DNA of 64,000 nucleotides, taken from contig OY760687.1 of NCBI GenBank assembly GCA_963663945.1, positions 3,410,001 through 3,474,000 of the forward strand, in the 5' to 3' direction. This document shows positions 35,084 through 43,950 of the stretch, piece after piece. The translations under genes were made by a program, and so were the position numbers. The notes below the pieces were generated by a model. The model was not told the origin of the DNA. It made no database searches and saw only the letters and a list, made by a program, of their open reading frames with translations. The first letter of the stretch is position 1; every line of letters starts with the position of its first letter. The stretch is from Bin87 sp963663945. GTDB lineage: Bacteria; Chloroflexota; Dehalococcoidia; Lucifugimonadales; UBA3495.

Positions 35084-35110
35084 GGAGGTTCGATCCTCCT
35101 GAGGCCACCA
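35084..35110 (+). other. tRNA 3'-end-like hairpin
   Basis: GGAGGTTCGATCCTCC resembles a T-arm and is followed by TGAGGCC-A-CCA, like an acceptor strand with CCA. No matching 5' acceptor strand or anticodon arm exists upstream, and the arm spacing is not fully canonical. It may be a relic attachment site or chance. Confidence 0.25.
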
Positions 35111-35271
35111 TCACACACACACCGGCAGGTCAAGTTTCAACCCGATGCTGTCCGCCGCGGAGCCGAGACCGTCAGTCCGCAGTTGCATCCCCCATCCTCC
35201 GCGCCCTATAATCGTCAGTTGGCGGTCTTGAAGGGGCTATCCATTGCATCGGGCCGCTGGAGGCTGTTTCC

Positions 35272-35934
35272 TTGACCTATCTCGACCTGCATTGCCACTC
35301 CGTGGCGTCCGACGACTCCCGCGCCACCGTCGAGCAGTACCTCAAGTTCATCCAGGTGCACCGCAAGAAGGGCTACACCATCGACGGCATCGTCCTCACC
35401 GAGCACCGCCAGTTCAACTTCGACGTCGACTACTCCCAGCTTGCCGCCGAGTATGGCGTCATCGTGCTCAAGGGCGCCGAGTTGGACACCTGCTTCGGGC
35501 ACATGCTGGTCTACAACATCACCCCCGCCCTGGCGAAGGATGTTGATTTCGGCGACGTCAAGATGGACGGCCGCGAGCTGATCAAGGCTGCCCGCCACCA
35601 CGGCGGCTTCGTCGTGCCCGCCCACCCGGGCCGCTTCGGCATCGGCCTGGTGGAGTACATGGAGCAGGGCGAGGTCTTCGAGGACGTGTCCATCGTGGAG
35701 CGGGTCAACGCCGGCAGCAAGCCCGAGGAGAACGAGCGCGCCGAGGACCTCTGCCAGCGCACCGGCTATCTGGGCACCGCCGGCAGCGACGCCCACCTGG
35801 CCAGCCACATCGCCCGCGCCGTCACCGAGTTCAAGGCCGACATCCGCACCGAGCCCGAGCTGGTCGACGCCCTCATCTCCGGCGAGTTCCGCCCCGTGTA
35901 CATCCAGGAAACCGCCGCCGCTCCGGTCGCCTGA
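35272..35934 (+). CDS. PHP-domain metal-dependent phosphoesterase
   Basis: 220 residues from TTG 35272. The four PHP motifs are in order: DLHCHSVASDDSRATVEQY (HxH, about 5-9), VLTEHRQFNF (about 41-50), HHGGFVVPAHPGRFG (about 108-122) and TAGSDAHLASHIARAV (about 164-179). These bind two or three metals. Relatives hydrolyse 3',5'-phosphoadenosine, histidinol phosphate or RNA ends; which applies is unknown. It stands alone. The TTG start is the only one giving the complete first motif. Confidence 0.85.
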   Translation: MTYLDLHCHSVASDDSRATVEQYLKFIQVHRKKGYTIDGIVLTEHRQFNFDVDYSQLAAEYGVIVLKGAELDTCFGHMLVYNITPALAKDVDFGDVKMDGRELIKAARHHGGFVVPAHPGRFGIGLVEYMEQGEVFEDVSIVERVNAGSKPEENERAEDLCQRTGYLGTAGSDAHLASHIARAVTEFKADIRTEPELVDALISGEFRPVYIQETAAAPVA

Positions 35935-35957
35935 CCGGCCCACGGATCGTCGGATAA

Positions 35958-36084
35958 TCGTCATCGCGAGCGCAGCACGGCAATCCAGTTGGGATAACCG
36001 TCATTGCGAGCGCAGCGTGGCAATCTCGTTGAGATAACCGTCATTCCCGCCTCACCCCGTCATTCCTGCGCAAGCAGGAATCCA
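35958..36084. repeat. Tandem palindrome arms and CCTGCGCAAGCAGG palindrome
   Basis: Two arms of the 91-bp element in tandem (TCATCGCGAGCGCAGCACGG and TCATTGCGAGCGCAGCGTGG), both followed by GATAACCGTCAT, then the short palindrome at 36061-36084 (CATTCCTGCGCAAGCAGGAA). A relic or partial copy. Similar short palindromes lie at 7686, 51028 and 56912. Confidence 0.85.
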
Positions 36085-36186
36085 GCAATCCTCGCATCCA
36101 AAAATCCCGTCCATCCTGTACATCCATGCCAAGAAACCGCCTGGAACAGAACGTTGCCCACGGAGCAGCGATCAGGAGCGCACAGC

Positions 36187-36639
36187 ATGCCCACCCAGAT
36201 CGACTACGAATACGACCACTCCCTGTACGGTGTCGAGCACGAGTCCGGCCCCTTCGACGTGACCCGGGAGATTGTTGACGTCTACACCCGCAGCATCGGC
36301 GATGACAACCCCATCTTCACCGACGGCGAGGCTGCCCGCGCCGCCGGCTACGCCGACCAGGTCGCGCCGCCCACCCTGTGCGCCCTCTTCGAGCGCGGCG
36401 AGCTGCCCGACATCAAGCTGCAGTTCGGCCGTCGCCAGTTCCACGGCGGACAGCGCGTCGAGCCCCGGGCGCCCATCGTCGTCGGCGACCGGCTCACCGC
36501 CTCGTCGCACCTGAAGGACGTCTACACCAAGACGGGTCGCTCCGGCACCATGGTCCACGTCGTGTGGGAGACCACCTTCAGCAACCAGGATGGCGTGGTC
36601 GTCGCCGACGTCCAGCGCTCCCAGGTGGTCCGGGAGTGA
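36187..36639 (+). CDS. MaoC-like N-terminal hotdog dehydratase subunit
   Basis: 150 residues from ATG 36187. It has the single-hotdog pattern of FAS1/MaoC N-terminal dehydratases (FDVTREIVDVYTRSIGDDNP, YADQVAPPTLCALF, GGQRVEPRAPIVVGDRL, VWETTFSNQDG). This half usually lacks the catalytic Asp/His pair and pairs with a second hotdog protein, here the gene starting 8 nt downstream. Together they probably hydrate or dehydrate an acyl-CoA; the substrate is unknown. Confidence 0.82.
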   Translation: MPTQIDYEYDHSLYGVEHESGPFDVTREIVDVYTRSIGDDNPIFTDGEAARAAGYADQVAPPTLCALFERGELPDIKLQFGRRQFHGGQRVEPRAPIVVGDRLTASSHLKDVYTKTGRSGTMVHVVWETTFSNQDGVVVADVQRSQVVRE

Positions 36640-36646
36640 TTGAGAC

Positions 36647-37087
36647 ATGACCGGATCCGCCAAACTCTACTTCGAGGACATCGAACTCGGCGACGAGATC
36701 GGCCCCGCCATCGTCTCCGTCGCCCTCGACCAGGTGGTCGACTTCTGCTCCCTATGGGGCAACCCCGCCCCCAACCGTTTCACCGACCAGGCCGAGGCCG
36801 AGAAGATTGGCCTCGACGGTCCCATCGTCCCCGGCATCATGACCATGGCCCTGGTGTCCCGCGTGGTCACCGACTGGGCCGGCGCCGGCACCGTCGCCGA
36901 CCTGGACCTGGTCTTCCGCGGCACCGTCCCGCACAACCAGCCCCTGCACGTCGGCATCCAGGTCAGTGACACCGAGCAGGACGACGACGGCAACCACGTC
37001 CAGTGTGACATCACCATGACCGGCCCCGTGCCGGACCGCCCCTACGTCATAGGCACCGCCCGACTGAACCTGCCGTCCCGCGACTGA
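36647..37087 (+). CDS. MaoC-like hotdog dehydratase subunit
   Basis: 146 residues from ATG 36647. Conserved positions: LYFEDIELGDEIGPAIV, FCSLWGNPAPNRFTDQAEAE (the place of the usual D-x-NP-x-H catalytic loop), GPIVPGIMTMALVSRVV and FRGTVPHNQPL. The catalytic His position is replaced by Phe (NPAPNRF), which is notable: either catalysis differs or the partner at 36187 supplies residues. Both genes form one transcription unit. Confidence 0.8.
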   Translation: MTGSAKLYFEDIELGDEIGPAIVSVALDQVVDFCSLWGNPAPNRFTDQAEAEKIGLDGPIVPGIMTMALVSRVVTDWAGAGTVADLDLVFRGTVPHNQPLHVGIQVSDTEQDDDGNHVQCDITMTGPVPDRPYVIGTARLNLPSRD

Positions 37088-37103
37088 CAGTGCTCTTGAC
37101 GAC

Positions 37104-37553
37104 ATGACTACCCAGCGCGCTGACGGGGCGCAGGCGCGCGGCGGCTATAGACCGCTTCTCCTCGTGCACTTTGCCGCAACCGTCATGGCTGTGGTAGATT
37201 TCATGGTGTTCCACGCTGCGGCGGTTGGGTTGGCAACAGCTATCTACTACGGCGTCCCGGTGGCGGACGATGCCATCAGCAGGAACAGTGCAGATTGGGA
37301 TTGGCTGGGAATATTCAAGATAGTCAGCCCAACCGTAACCTTGCCCGGAGGTGCTGTCACCGTGCTTTCCACATACTTCTATGCTCGCCGGATCCAGGAA
37401 GTGGAGAAGGAGAAACAGGCCGCCGAGGCGCGCGCCGCCACGGCGGAGGCCCAAGTGGAGGCCCTCAAGTCCCAGTTGGATCAAGCCACCTCGTCGTCAC
37501 GCCGCCGCAATCGCCGCCGTCTGCGCAACGGCCCGTCGCAGAGGGAGCGGTAA
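37104..37553 (+). CDS. Membrane protein with C-terminal coiled coil
   Basis: 149 residues. Two likely membrane segments (LLLVHFAATVMAVVDFMVFH, about 19-50, and a segment around ISPTVTLPGGAVTVLSTYFY, about 72-92) are followed by a coiled coil (VEKEKQAAEARAATAEAQVE) and a basic tail (SSRRRNRRRLRNG). It continues the hotdog gene direction with a 16-nt gap. No family is recognised. Confidence 0.6.
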   Translation: MTTQRADGAQARGGYRPLLLVHFAATVMAVVDFMVFHAAAVGLATAIYYGVPVADDAISRNSADWDWLGIFKIVSPTVTLPGGAVTVLSTYFYARRIQEVEKEKQAAEARAATAEAQVEALKSQLDQATSSSRRRNRRRLRNGPSQRER

Positions 37554-37555
37554 CC

Positions 37556-37792
37556 ATGTTCGCGGGCTATTTCTGGCACAAATGGGCGCTGGAAGAGGAA
37601 CAGCGGAGTCAGGAACGCGAGCGTGAGCGACTGGAATCACAGCGTAGCCTCGAGGAACTCACCATCCAGAGGCTGGTCGCTGAACGCCAGTTGCACGACG
37701 CCAAGCGGTCACGTTATGAGGCCGAATACAAACTGCTGGCTCTGAGAGACCAACGCCGTCGCAACCGCAACCGCCGCCGCTCCCTCCACTAA
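37556..37792 (+). CDS. Small charged coiled-coil protein
   Basis: 78 residues from ATG 37556, 2 nt after the previous stop, with GAGGGAG upstream. Almost wholly helical and charged (EEEQRSQERERERLESQRS, RNRNRRRSLH). The charged tail resembles that of the preceding gene product, so the two may interact. No function is known. Confidence 0.6.
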   Translation: MFAGYFWHKWALEEEQRSQERERERLESQRSLEELTIQRLVAERQLHDAKRSRYEAEYKLLALRDQRRRNRNRRRSLH

Positions 37793-37807
37793 CGGATACA
37801 CACCGCC

Positions 37808-38722
37808 ATGCTCACCAAGCTCCGCCAGATCGCCATGATGGTCAACGACCTTCCCGAGGGCATCGACCTGTACGGCCGCATCCTCGGCATGCAGCCCTCC
37901 CGCACCGGCGCACTGCCCCAGTTCGGCCTGGACAACGCGGTGCTGCCCGCCGGCAACGGCACCTTCGTGGAACTGCTGGCTCCCAGCGACGACAACTCCG
38001 CAGGCGCCCGCTTCCTCCAGCGTCGCGGCGAAGCGCCCTACCTGATGATCTTCGAGACCGACCAGTACGACCGGCTCATCCCGCACCTGCGCGACCTCGG
38101 CGTCCGCATCACCGGCGAGACCGAGCATGAGGGCAGCAGGTCGGTCTTCCTGCACCCCGCGTCCTGCAACGGCGCATTCATCGAGATCATCGAGGTCACC
38201 GACCCGGACAACCCGTGGCCCGCCGCCGGCCCCGACTGGCAGTCTGCGACCCAAGAGCCCGGCACACGCCAGTTGCGCCAGATGGCGGTCATCGTCAACG
38301 ACCTCGACGCCGCCATCGCGCACTGGAGCCGCATGTTCGGACTGCAGCCCACCCGCCGGTTCGAGATCAGCTTCACCGACCTGGAGATCGCCGTTCTCCC
38401 GCTCACCGGCGGCGACACCTTCATCGAGCTGGCCCAGCCCACCAGCGCCGACTCTCCCTCCGGCCGCTTCCTGGCCCGCTACGGCGAGGGCCTCTACCTC
38501 ACCATCTACGAGATCGCCGACTCTTTGGCCACCGATGCCTACCTGCAGACCCAGGACATCCGGTTCACCACCTCCCGCCGCACCGACAACTACGTCAACC
38601 TCGGCTTCAACAGCATCTGGCTGCACCCCGCCACCTTCAAGGGCGCGTTCACCCAGCTTTCCCAGGTGCTCGACGCCGAGAACCCCTGGCCCCCCGCCGG
38701 CGACGACTGGTTCCGCGCCTAG
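37808..38722 (+). CDS. Tandem VOC-domain protein
   Basis: 304 residues with two glyoxalase/dioxygenase folds: about 1-140 (LRQIAMMVNDLPEGIDLYGR, FVELLAPSDD, FIEIIEVTD) and about 155-295 (LRQMAVIVNDLDAAIAHWSR, FIELAQPTS, FTQLSQVLD). Both repeats open with the VNDL word and carry the NPWP tail (DPDNPWPAAG, AENPWPPAG), showing internal duplication. The usual first metal-ligand His is Met-Met or Ala-Val here, so metal binding may be altered or lost. Substrate unknown. Confidence 0.8.
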   Translation: MLTKLRQIAMMVNDLPEGIDLYGRILGMQPSRTGALPQFGLDNAVLPAGNGTFVELLAPSDDNSAGARFLQRRGEAPYLMIFETDQYDRLIPHLRDLGVRITGETEHEGSRSVFLHPASCNGAFIEIIEVTDPDNPWPAAGPDWQSATQEPGTRQLRQMAVIVNDLDAAIAHWSRMFGLQPTRRFEISFTDLEIAVLPLTGGDTFIELAQPTSADSPSGRFLARYGEGLYLTIYEIADSLATDAYLQTQDIRFTTSRRTDNYVNLGFNSIWLHPATFKGAFTQLSQVLDAENPWPPAGDDWFRA

Positions 38723-38726
38723 CCAC

Positions 38727-39659
38727 ATGCAGCAGACATCCGCGCACGATCACGCCGGGCACCCCCAGGCCGAGCACGACCATCTCCACGCGCCGGCCGG
38801 AGCGACCCACAACCACGCCGAGCACAGCCATACCCACTCGCGGGACGGGCAGACCCACACCCACGCCGGCGCCACTCCGCAGGTCGTTTGCTTCGAGAAC
38901 GTCAGCGTCAGCTACGGGACGATCCGCGCCCTGGACGACGTGTCCTTCTCCGTGGAGTGCGGCAGCCTCTCCGGCGTGGTGGGTCCCAACGGGGGCGGTA
39001 AATCCTCCCTGCTCAAGGCCGTGGTTGGCCTGGTCCAGCTCGACACCGGCCGCGTCCTCGTCCAGGGCCAGCCCAGCTCCGACATGCGCAAGCACATCGG
39101 ATTCGTGCCCCAGGCGGAGCAGGTGGACTGGAATTTCCCGGTGACCGTCTGGGACGTGGCCATGATGGGACTCACCCCCCAACGCGGCCTGTTCCGCGGG
39201 CACAGCCGCGCCAACCGCGATGCAGCCGCCGAAGCTCTGTCCACCGTGGACCTGATCGACCTGCGAAAGCGCGGCATCGGCGAGTTGTCCGGAGGCCAGC
39301 GCCGCCGCGCGCTGCTGGCCCGGGCCATCGCCGCCAGCCCGTCCGTGCTCCTGCTCGACGAGCCCATGAGCGGCTTGGATCCCACCTCGCAGCATCGTTT
39401 CCTGGACATCATCGACCGGCTCCGCGAGCAGGACGTTACCGTGATCATGAGCAGCCACGACCTCACCTGCGTGTCCGCTCGCGCCAGCGACGTGGCCCTG
39501 GTCAACTGCAGCCTGATCGCCTACGGCCCTCCCGAGGAGGTGCTCCTGGAGTCGGTCCTGGCCGAGGCCTTTGGCCACCAGCTGGTCGTCCACTCCGCCG
39601 GCGGCGCCTACGCCCTGCACCATCACGACCACCAGGTCAACTGGCCCGGCCGCGAATAG
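38727..39659 (+). CDS. Zn/Mn-type ABC transporter ATPase with His-rich N-terminus
   Basis: 310 residues from ATG 38727. Residues 1-50 hold about 14 His (HDHAGHPQAEHDHLHAP, THNHAEHSHTHSRDG), a metal-binding extension rare on an ATPase. The ATPase shows Walker A GPNGGGKSSL (about 85-94), signature LSGGQRRRALLARA, Walker B LLLDEPMSGLDP and the H-loop SSHD, and is closest to zinc/manganese importers. A second His cluster ends the protein (ALHHHDHQVNW). No permease or binding-protein gene adjoins it. Confidence 0.85.
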   Translation: MQQTSAHDHAGHPQAEHDHLHAPAGATHNHAEHSHTHSRDGQTHTHAGATPQVVCFENVSVSYGTIRALDDVSFSVECGSLSGVVGPNGGGKSSLLKAVVGLVQLDTGRVLVQGQPSSDMRKHIGFVPQAEQVDWNFPVTVWDVAMMGLTPQRGLFRGHSRANRDAAAEALSTVDLIDLRKRGIGELSGGQRRRALLARAIAASPSVLLLDEPMSGLDPTSQHRFLDIIDRLREQDVTVIMSSHDLTCVSARASDVALVNCSLIAYGPPEEVLLESVLAEAFGHQLVVHSAGGAYALHHHDHQVNWPGRE

Positions 39660-40195
39660 CGCAGTTTCCGAACTGCAACGTTACCTGCCAGTGCGGAAGC
39701 GATAGGCGCGGGTAGCGTCTCACCTTCCCCAGGCTTGGCAATGTCCCTTGTGACTTTCGCTGCCAGCACGCTGGTCTGGGCTTTCTTCTGCGCCCTGGCG
39801 GCCATCGTCGCCGGCGCGGCCCTAAACGAACCGGTCAGTGTGTGGAAGCGCGTTCTGATCGGCGCCGCCGTCGGCGTACTCTTCGGGTTGGCGTTCCTGT
39901 ACCTGCTCGTCAGTTTTGTCAGCGCGGTGGTCGACCTGTTCACCCTGCTGATCCCGCCCCAACTCGACCGTTTCGCTCTGGCAATGGCCGCCCCGCTATT
40001 GATGATCGCAGCGACCACGCTGGCGGCAGTCGCCGTGGGCGCGCTGGTCGACCGGTCCGTGGCCGCCATCCGCAAGTGTGCCCTGGTCGGGGTCGCCTTC
40101 GGCCTCGCGTGATAGACGACAATAAGGAATGCCTCTTGCGCCGACTATTCTTGCCGGTTGGGATGGTGTAAATCGTCCGGCACGGAGGTGCCGGA

Positions 40196-41698
40196 TTGAT
40201 CAAGGACCGACAAGTCAGACTTTTGAGGCAAAAACGTATGGAAGGCAAGACACAGGAGACGGCGGCCGCCATGTCTGGGATGAGCGTGCGGTCGGCGCGC
40301 AAATGGCAGAGTGGCCCGTTGCCGTCGGAGACCAAACCGGAGCGCTGGTGGCGCACTCGGTCCGACCCCTTCGACGGGGTGTGGGAAGAGGAGATTGAGC
40401 CCCTGCTGCGGGACGACCCCAAGGGCAAGCTGAAGGCAACGACGATTATCGAATGGCTGGAGGAGCAGCATCCTGGCCAGTTCAGCGCCTCCCAGCTGCG
40501 CACCCTGCAACGACGATTACAGGACTGGCGGGCGCTGAATGGCCCGGATCAGGAGGTTTACTTCCCCCAGGAGCATCCGCCGGGTCGGGAGGCCCAGTTT
40601 GATTTCACCCACTGCAGCGCCCTGGGGGTGACCGTCGCCGGTGAGCCCTACCCCCACCTGCTGTTTCAGCTGATCCTCAGCCACTCGGGCTGGCGCTACG
40701 CGGAGGTCGCCGCCGGCGAGACCTTCCTGGCCCTCAAGCAGGGATTACAGAATGCGCTCTGGGCCCTGGGCGGCGTACCGGAGGTGGTGCGTTCCGACAA
40801 TACCTCTGCTGCCACCCACGAGATGAAACGCAGCCGAGGCCGGGCGCTAAACGACAATTACGCCGCCCTGCTGGACCACTACGGTGTCCGATCCACCCGC
40901 ATCAATCCTGGCAAGAGCCACGAAAACGGCGTTGCCGAGCACGCTCACTACCGTTTGAAGGATGCCGTGGACCAGGCTTTGATCATGCGCGGCAGCCGCG
41001 ATTTCCACACCGCCGACGACTACGCCGGTTTCGTACGGGAGATGGTGGAGAAGCGAAACCGCCTGGTGCGGGGGAAGCTGGAGCAGGAAATGGCTTGCCT
41101 AAGACCCCTGCCGCCAGCCCCCATGCCGGAATACGCCAACTACCAGTCCAAGGTGCGCCGGTGGAGTACGATCCAGGTGGCGGGACGCAGCTACAGCGTC
41201 CCGTCCCGGCTCATTGGCAAGGTGGTACAGATCCGCCTCTATTCCGAGCACGTGGAAGTGTACTACAAGGGCCACTTTGTGGAACGCATGGCGCGCGTGC
41301 ACGGTGATGGGGAAGTAAACGTCAATTACCGCCACGTGATCAATTCCCTGGTGCGCAAGCCCGGAGCATTCGCCCGGTACCGCTTCAGGGAGCAGCTCTT
41401 TCCCACCCTGCACTTCCGGCTGGCCTACGATGCGCTCAGGCAGTGGCGCGGTGAGCGCGCCGACGTGGAGTACGTGCGCATCCTGCACCTGGCGGCCACC
41501 ACCATGGAGGTCATGGTGGACAGCGCCCTGTCGCTGCTGCTGGAGACCGGTCAGCCCTTCGACTACGCCGAGGTGCGGGAACTGGCCGAGCCCAGGGTGC
41601 CCCAGGCTCCGGTGCTGGTCCTCTCTGGGAAGCCGGACCTGAAGATCTACGACGGTCTGCTCACGAGCAGTACGGCCATGGTGGGGGTGTGCGCATGA
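40196..41698 (+). CDS. istA: IS21 transposase IstA
   Basis: 500 residues from TTG 40196 with GGAGGTG 8 nt upstream. A helix-turn-helix start (QETAAAMSGMSVRSARKWQ) is followed by the DDE core: QFDFTHCSALGVTV (Asp about 129), EVVRSDNTSAATHE (Asp about 198) and NPGKSHENGVAEHAHY (Glu about 243). The C-terminal beta domain (VAGRSYSVPSRLIGKVVQI) is normal. Complete and probably active. Confidence 0.95.
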   Translation: MIKDRQVRLLRQKRMEGKTQETAAAMSGMSVRSARKWQSGPLPSETKPERWWRTRSDPFDGVWEEEIEPLLRDDPKGKLKATTIIEWLEEQHPGQFSASQLRTLQRRLQDWRALNGPDQEVYFPQEHPPGREAQFDFTHCSALGVTVAGEPYPHLLFQLILSHSGWRYAEVAAGETFLALKQGLQNALWALGGVPEVVRSDNTSAATHEMKRSRGRALNDNYAALLDHYGVRSTRINPGKSHENGVAEHAHYRLKDAVDQALIMRGSRDFHTADDYAGFVREMVEKRNRLVRGKLEQEMACLRPLPPAPMPEYANYQSKVRRWSTIQVAGRSYSVPSRLIGKVVQIRLYSEHVEVYYKGHFVERMARVHGDGEVNVNYRHVINSLVRKPGAFARYRFREQLFPTLHFRLAYDALRQWRGERADVEYVRILHLAATTMEVMVDSALSLLLETGQPFDYAEVRELAEPRVPQAPVLVLSGKPDLKIYDGLLTSSTAMVGVCA

Positions 41699-42507
41699 TG
41701 GACACCGACACCAGCGTGATCCCGGAGCGCATCGGTCAGCTCTGCCGCGAATTCAAGCTGCCCACCATGGGCGCTCAGTCGGTGGCCCGTTTCACTGAGG
41801 CTGGCCACGGCGAGGCCCTGTCCACCTTCCTGGAGGTGCTGGAGCAGGAAGCCGAGGATCGCCGCCACCGGCGCATCAACCGGCTGCGTCAGGCGTCCCG
41901 GCTCCCCTCGGGCAAGACCTGGGAGACCTTCGAGCATCACCGGATGCCCCTCGCTCTACGGCAGCAGATGGACCAACTGGCCCAGGGCAGCTTCGTGGAT
42001 CACGGCGTCAACGTGCTGGCCTTCGGGCTCCCCGGCACCGGCAAGACCCACGCGCTCTGCGCTCTGGGACACCGCCTGGTGGAGGCCGGCCACTCCGTCC
42101 TCTTCGCACCGGCCTACCGTCTGGTGCAGGATCTGCTGGCCGCCAAGCGTGACTTCGACCTGCCCCGACAACTGCGCAAGCTGGACAACTTCGACTTCCT
42201 CCTCCTGGACGATCTCGGCTACCTGCCCCAGGGTACTGAGGAGTCCGAGGTCCTCTTCACCCTCATCGCAGAACGCTACGAACGCCGGTCGTTGGGCATC
42301 ACGTCCAACCTGGTCTTCTCGGAGTGGGAGCGCATCTTTGCCAATCCCATGGCCACCGCCGCAGCGATTGACCGGGTGGTTCACCACTCCGTCATCCTGG
42401 AATTCGACGTCCCCAGCTACCGGACTGACGCAGCACAGCAACGCGGCGAGACTGCCGCGGCCGACGCCAACGCTGCGCCTGCCAAGGAGGTGAACCGGCA
42501 AAACTAA
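41695..42507 (+). CDS. istB: IS21 helper ATPase IstB
   Basis: 270 residues. ATG 41695 overlaps the istA stop. Walker A is GLPGTGKTHALCALGH (about 106-121) and Walker B is FLLLDDLGYLP (about 164-174); LGITSNLVFSEWERIF is the sensor region. IstB selects the target with IstA. The tail has seven residues (within ADANAAPAKEV) absent from copy 2. Confidence 0.95.
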   Translation: MMDTDTSVIPERIGQLCREFKLPTMGAQSVARFTEAGHGEALSTFLEVLEQEAEDRRHRRINRLRQASRLPSGKTWETFEHHRMPLALRQQMDQLAQGSFVDHGVNVLAFGLPGTGKTHALCALGHRLVEAGHSVLFAPAYRLVQDLLAAKRDFDLPRQLRKLDNFDFLLLDDLGYLPQGTEESEVLFTLIAERYERRSLGITSNLVFSEWERIFANPMATAAAIDRVVHHSVILEFDVPSYRTDAAQQRGETAAADANAAPAKEVNRQN

Positions 42508-42823
42508 TCGACGATAAATCGGCAAGAATGGTTGACGCGGGACATCGCGGCGGGCGTCACGAACTCGACGCTGCGTCTCGTCGCCTCTGGTGCTGTCATC
42601 CCCGCCATTGACGCCGGCTGGAACCCCGCATCAGGCGCATATTGGGCAGCCTTGACGGTCATCCAGGCGATGGTGGATATCCTGCTGGCCATCGTTTTCC
42701 TTCGGGCGATCCGGGCCCGGCGGAACTCCGAGCCATCTGCGACCTCTAACGTAAACTGATAGGATGTTACGCGCTATTCCGCTGAAACCAATCTGAGCAT
42801 CAAAAGAACAGGAGCGCACTCAA

Positions 42824-43672
42824 ATGTACGACCTCAACGGCAAGACAGCCCTCGTCACCGGCGCCGGCGGCCGCCACGGCATCGGCCGCGCCATCGCCAC
42901 CCGCCTCGCCTCGGAGGGCGCCGACGTCGTGGTAACCGACGTCGAGGCATCTCTGGACGCCATCCGCACCGAGGACCGCCTCGACGGTTGGCAGGGCCTT
43001 CCCAGCGTCGTCGACGAGATCCAGGCCATGGGCCGCCGCAGCCTCGGCCTCTACTACGACGTTGCCGACAGTACCCAGGTCGACGGCATGGTGTCCGATA
43101 CCATCAACGAGTTCGGCAAGATCGACATCCTGGTCAACAACGCCGGCTCCCGACCCGGCCGTGACCGCGTACTCGTGGTGGAACTCGAAGAGGACGCCTT
43201 CGACGAGGTCATGCGTGTCAACGTTCGTGGCACCTACCTGGTCAGCCGCGCCGTCTGCCGCCACATGGTCGGCCGGGGCGGCCCGGGCAAGATCATCAAC
43301 ATCTCTTCCGGCGCCGGCAAGCGCGGCATCGCCCGCTACGGGGCCTACTGCGCCAGCAAATTCGCCGTCATCGGATTCACCCAGTCCCTGGCCCAGGAGA
43401 TGGCCCCCTACCGCGTCAACGTCAACGCCATCTGCCCCGGCCTGGTAGACACCGAGCGCGTCGACTTCATCGCCGCCGCCCTGGCTCCCGAGGGAACCTC
43501 CGGCGAGGAGCACCGCGCCCTCATGGTGCGCGAGCGCGAGATCCGCGTGCCCCTGGGCCGCATCGCCCAGGGCGACGACATCGCCCGCATGGCCGCCTTC
43601 CTCTCCTCCGCCGAGTCCGACTACATGACCGGCCTCAGCATCAGCGTCTCCGGCGGCTCCGAGATGAGCTAG
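42824..43672 (+). CDS. Short-chain dehydrogenase/reductase
   Basis: 282 residues from ATG 42824. Cofactor loop TGAGGRHGIGRAIA (about 11-24), NNAGSRPGRD (about 106-115), catalytic Ser in INISSGAGKRG and Tyr/Lys in YGAYCASKFAVIGF (about 172-185), then NAICPGLVDTERV. The extra residues in the first loop (GGRHGIG) are unusual but keep the Gly pattern. Substrate unknown. It is transcribed alone. Confidence 0.88.
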   Translation: MYDLNGKTALVTGAGGRHGIGRAIATRLASEGADVVVTDVEASLDAIRTEDRLDGWQGLPSVVDEIQAMGRRSLGLYYDVADSTQVDGMVSDTINEFGKIDILVNNAGSRPGRDRVLVVELEEDAFDEVMRVNVRGTYLVSRAVCRHMVGRGGPGKIINISSGAGKRGIARYGAYCASKFAVIGFTQSLAQEMAPYRVNVNAICPGLVDTERVDFIAAALAPEGTSGEEHRALMVREREIRVPLGRIAQGDDIARMAAFLSSAESDYMTGLSISVSGGSEMS

Positions 43673-43764
43673 CCTCCGTGGACCAATACCCACGCTGTCG
43701 ACCGGCATGACAGCTCACGCGTACCCAGTTTCACCGGGACCGTCATTGCGAGCCCTCCTGAACT

Positions 43765-43855
43765 GTCATTGCGAGCGAAGCGCGGCAATCTCGTCGGGGC
43801 ACGGAACGCTACTGCGGGAACGAGATCGCCACGTCGCTTCGCTCCTCGCGATGAC
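43765..43855. repeat. 91-bp interspersed palindrome, copy 6
   Basis: Begins GTCATTGCGAGCGAAGCGCG and ends CTCCTCGCGATGAC; a truncated start of another copy (GTCATTGCGAGCCCTC) lies just upstream at 43742. Confidence 0.9.
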
Positions 43856-43950
43856 AAACTGGGTACGCATGAAGCATGACAGGCGCGGAAAGCCGGACGA
43901 CAAAGAACACATCCAACGACAGTCCGCGCCCCACCACAGGAGGAGCATTC

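Larger units (their letters stand above)
40110..42544 (+). mobile_element. IS21-family element, copy 1
   Basis: 2435 bp with ends TGATAGACGACAATAAGG and GACGCGGGACA, flanked by the 5-bp direct repeat TCGCG. Subterminal repeats (GCGCCGACTATTCTTGCCGG at the left and, inverted, GCGTCAACCATTCTTGCCGA at the right) are transposase-site candidates. It carries istA and istB overlapping by ATGA. Copy 2 at 53823-56236 is nearly identical except for 21 bp missing near the end of istB. Confidence 0.92.
39741..42759 (+). pseudogene. Four-helix membrane protein gene split by IS21 copy 1
   Basis: Codons 39741-40109 encode about 123 residues with several membrane segments (LVWAFFCALAAIVAGAAL, VLIGAAVGVLFGLAFLYLL). 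After the IS (40110-42544) and one copy of the 5-bp duplication TCGCG (42545-42549), the frame resumes at 42550 with AGVTNSTLRLVASGAVIP and ends at 42757-42759. The rejoined product is about 192 residues, with the junction exactly in frame. No family is recognised. The 5' part alone may still be translated as far as the IS. Confidence 0.8.

Noticed and set aside
35010..35112. Complete tRNA or tmRNA gene
   Set aside because: Only the 3' hairpin and CCA are present; no 5' acceptor strand, anticodon arm or tag frame was found upstream.
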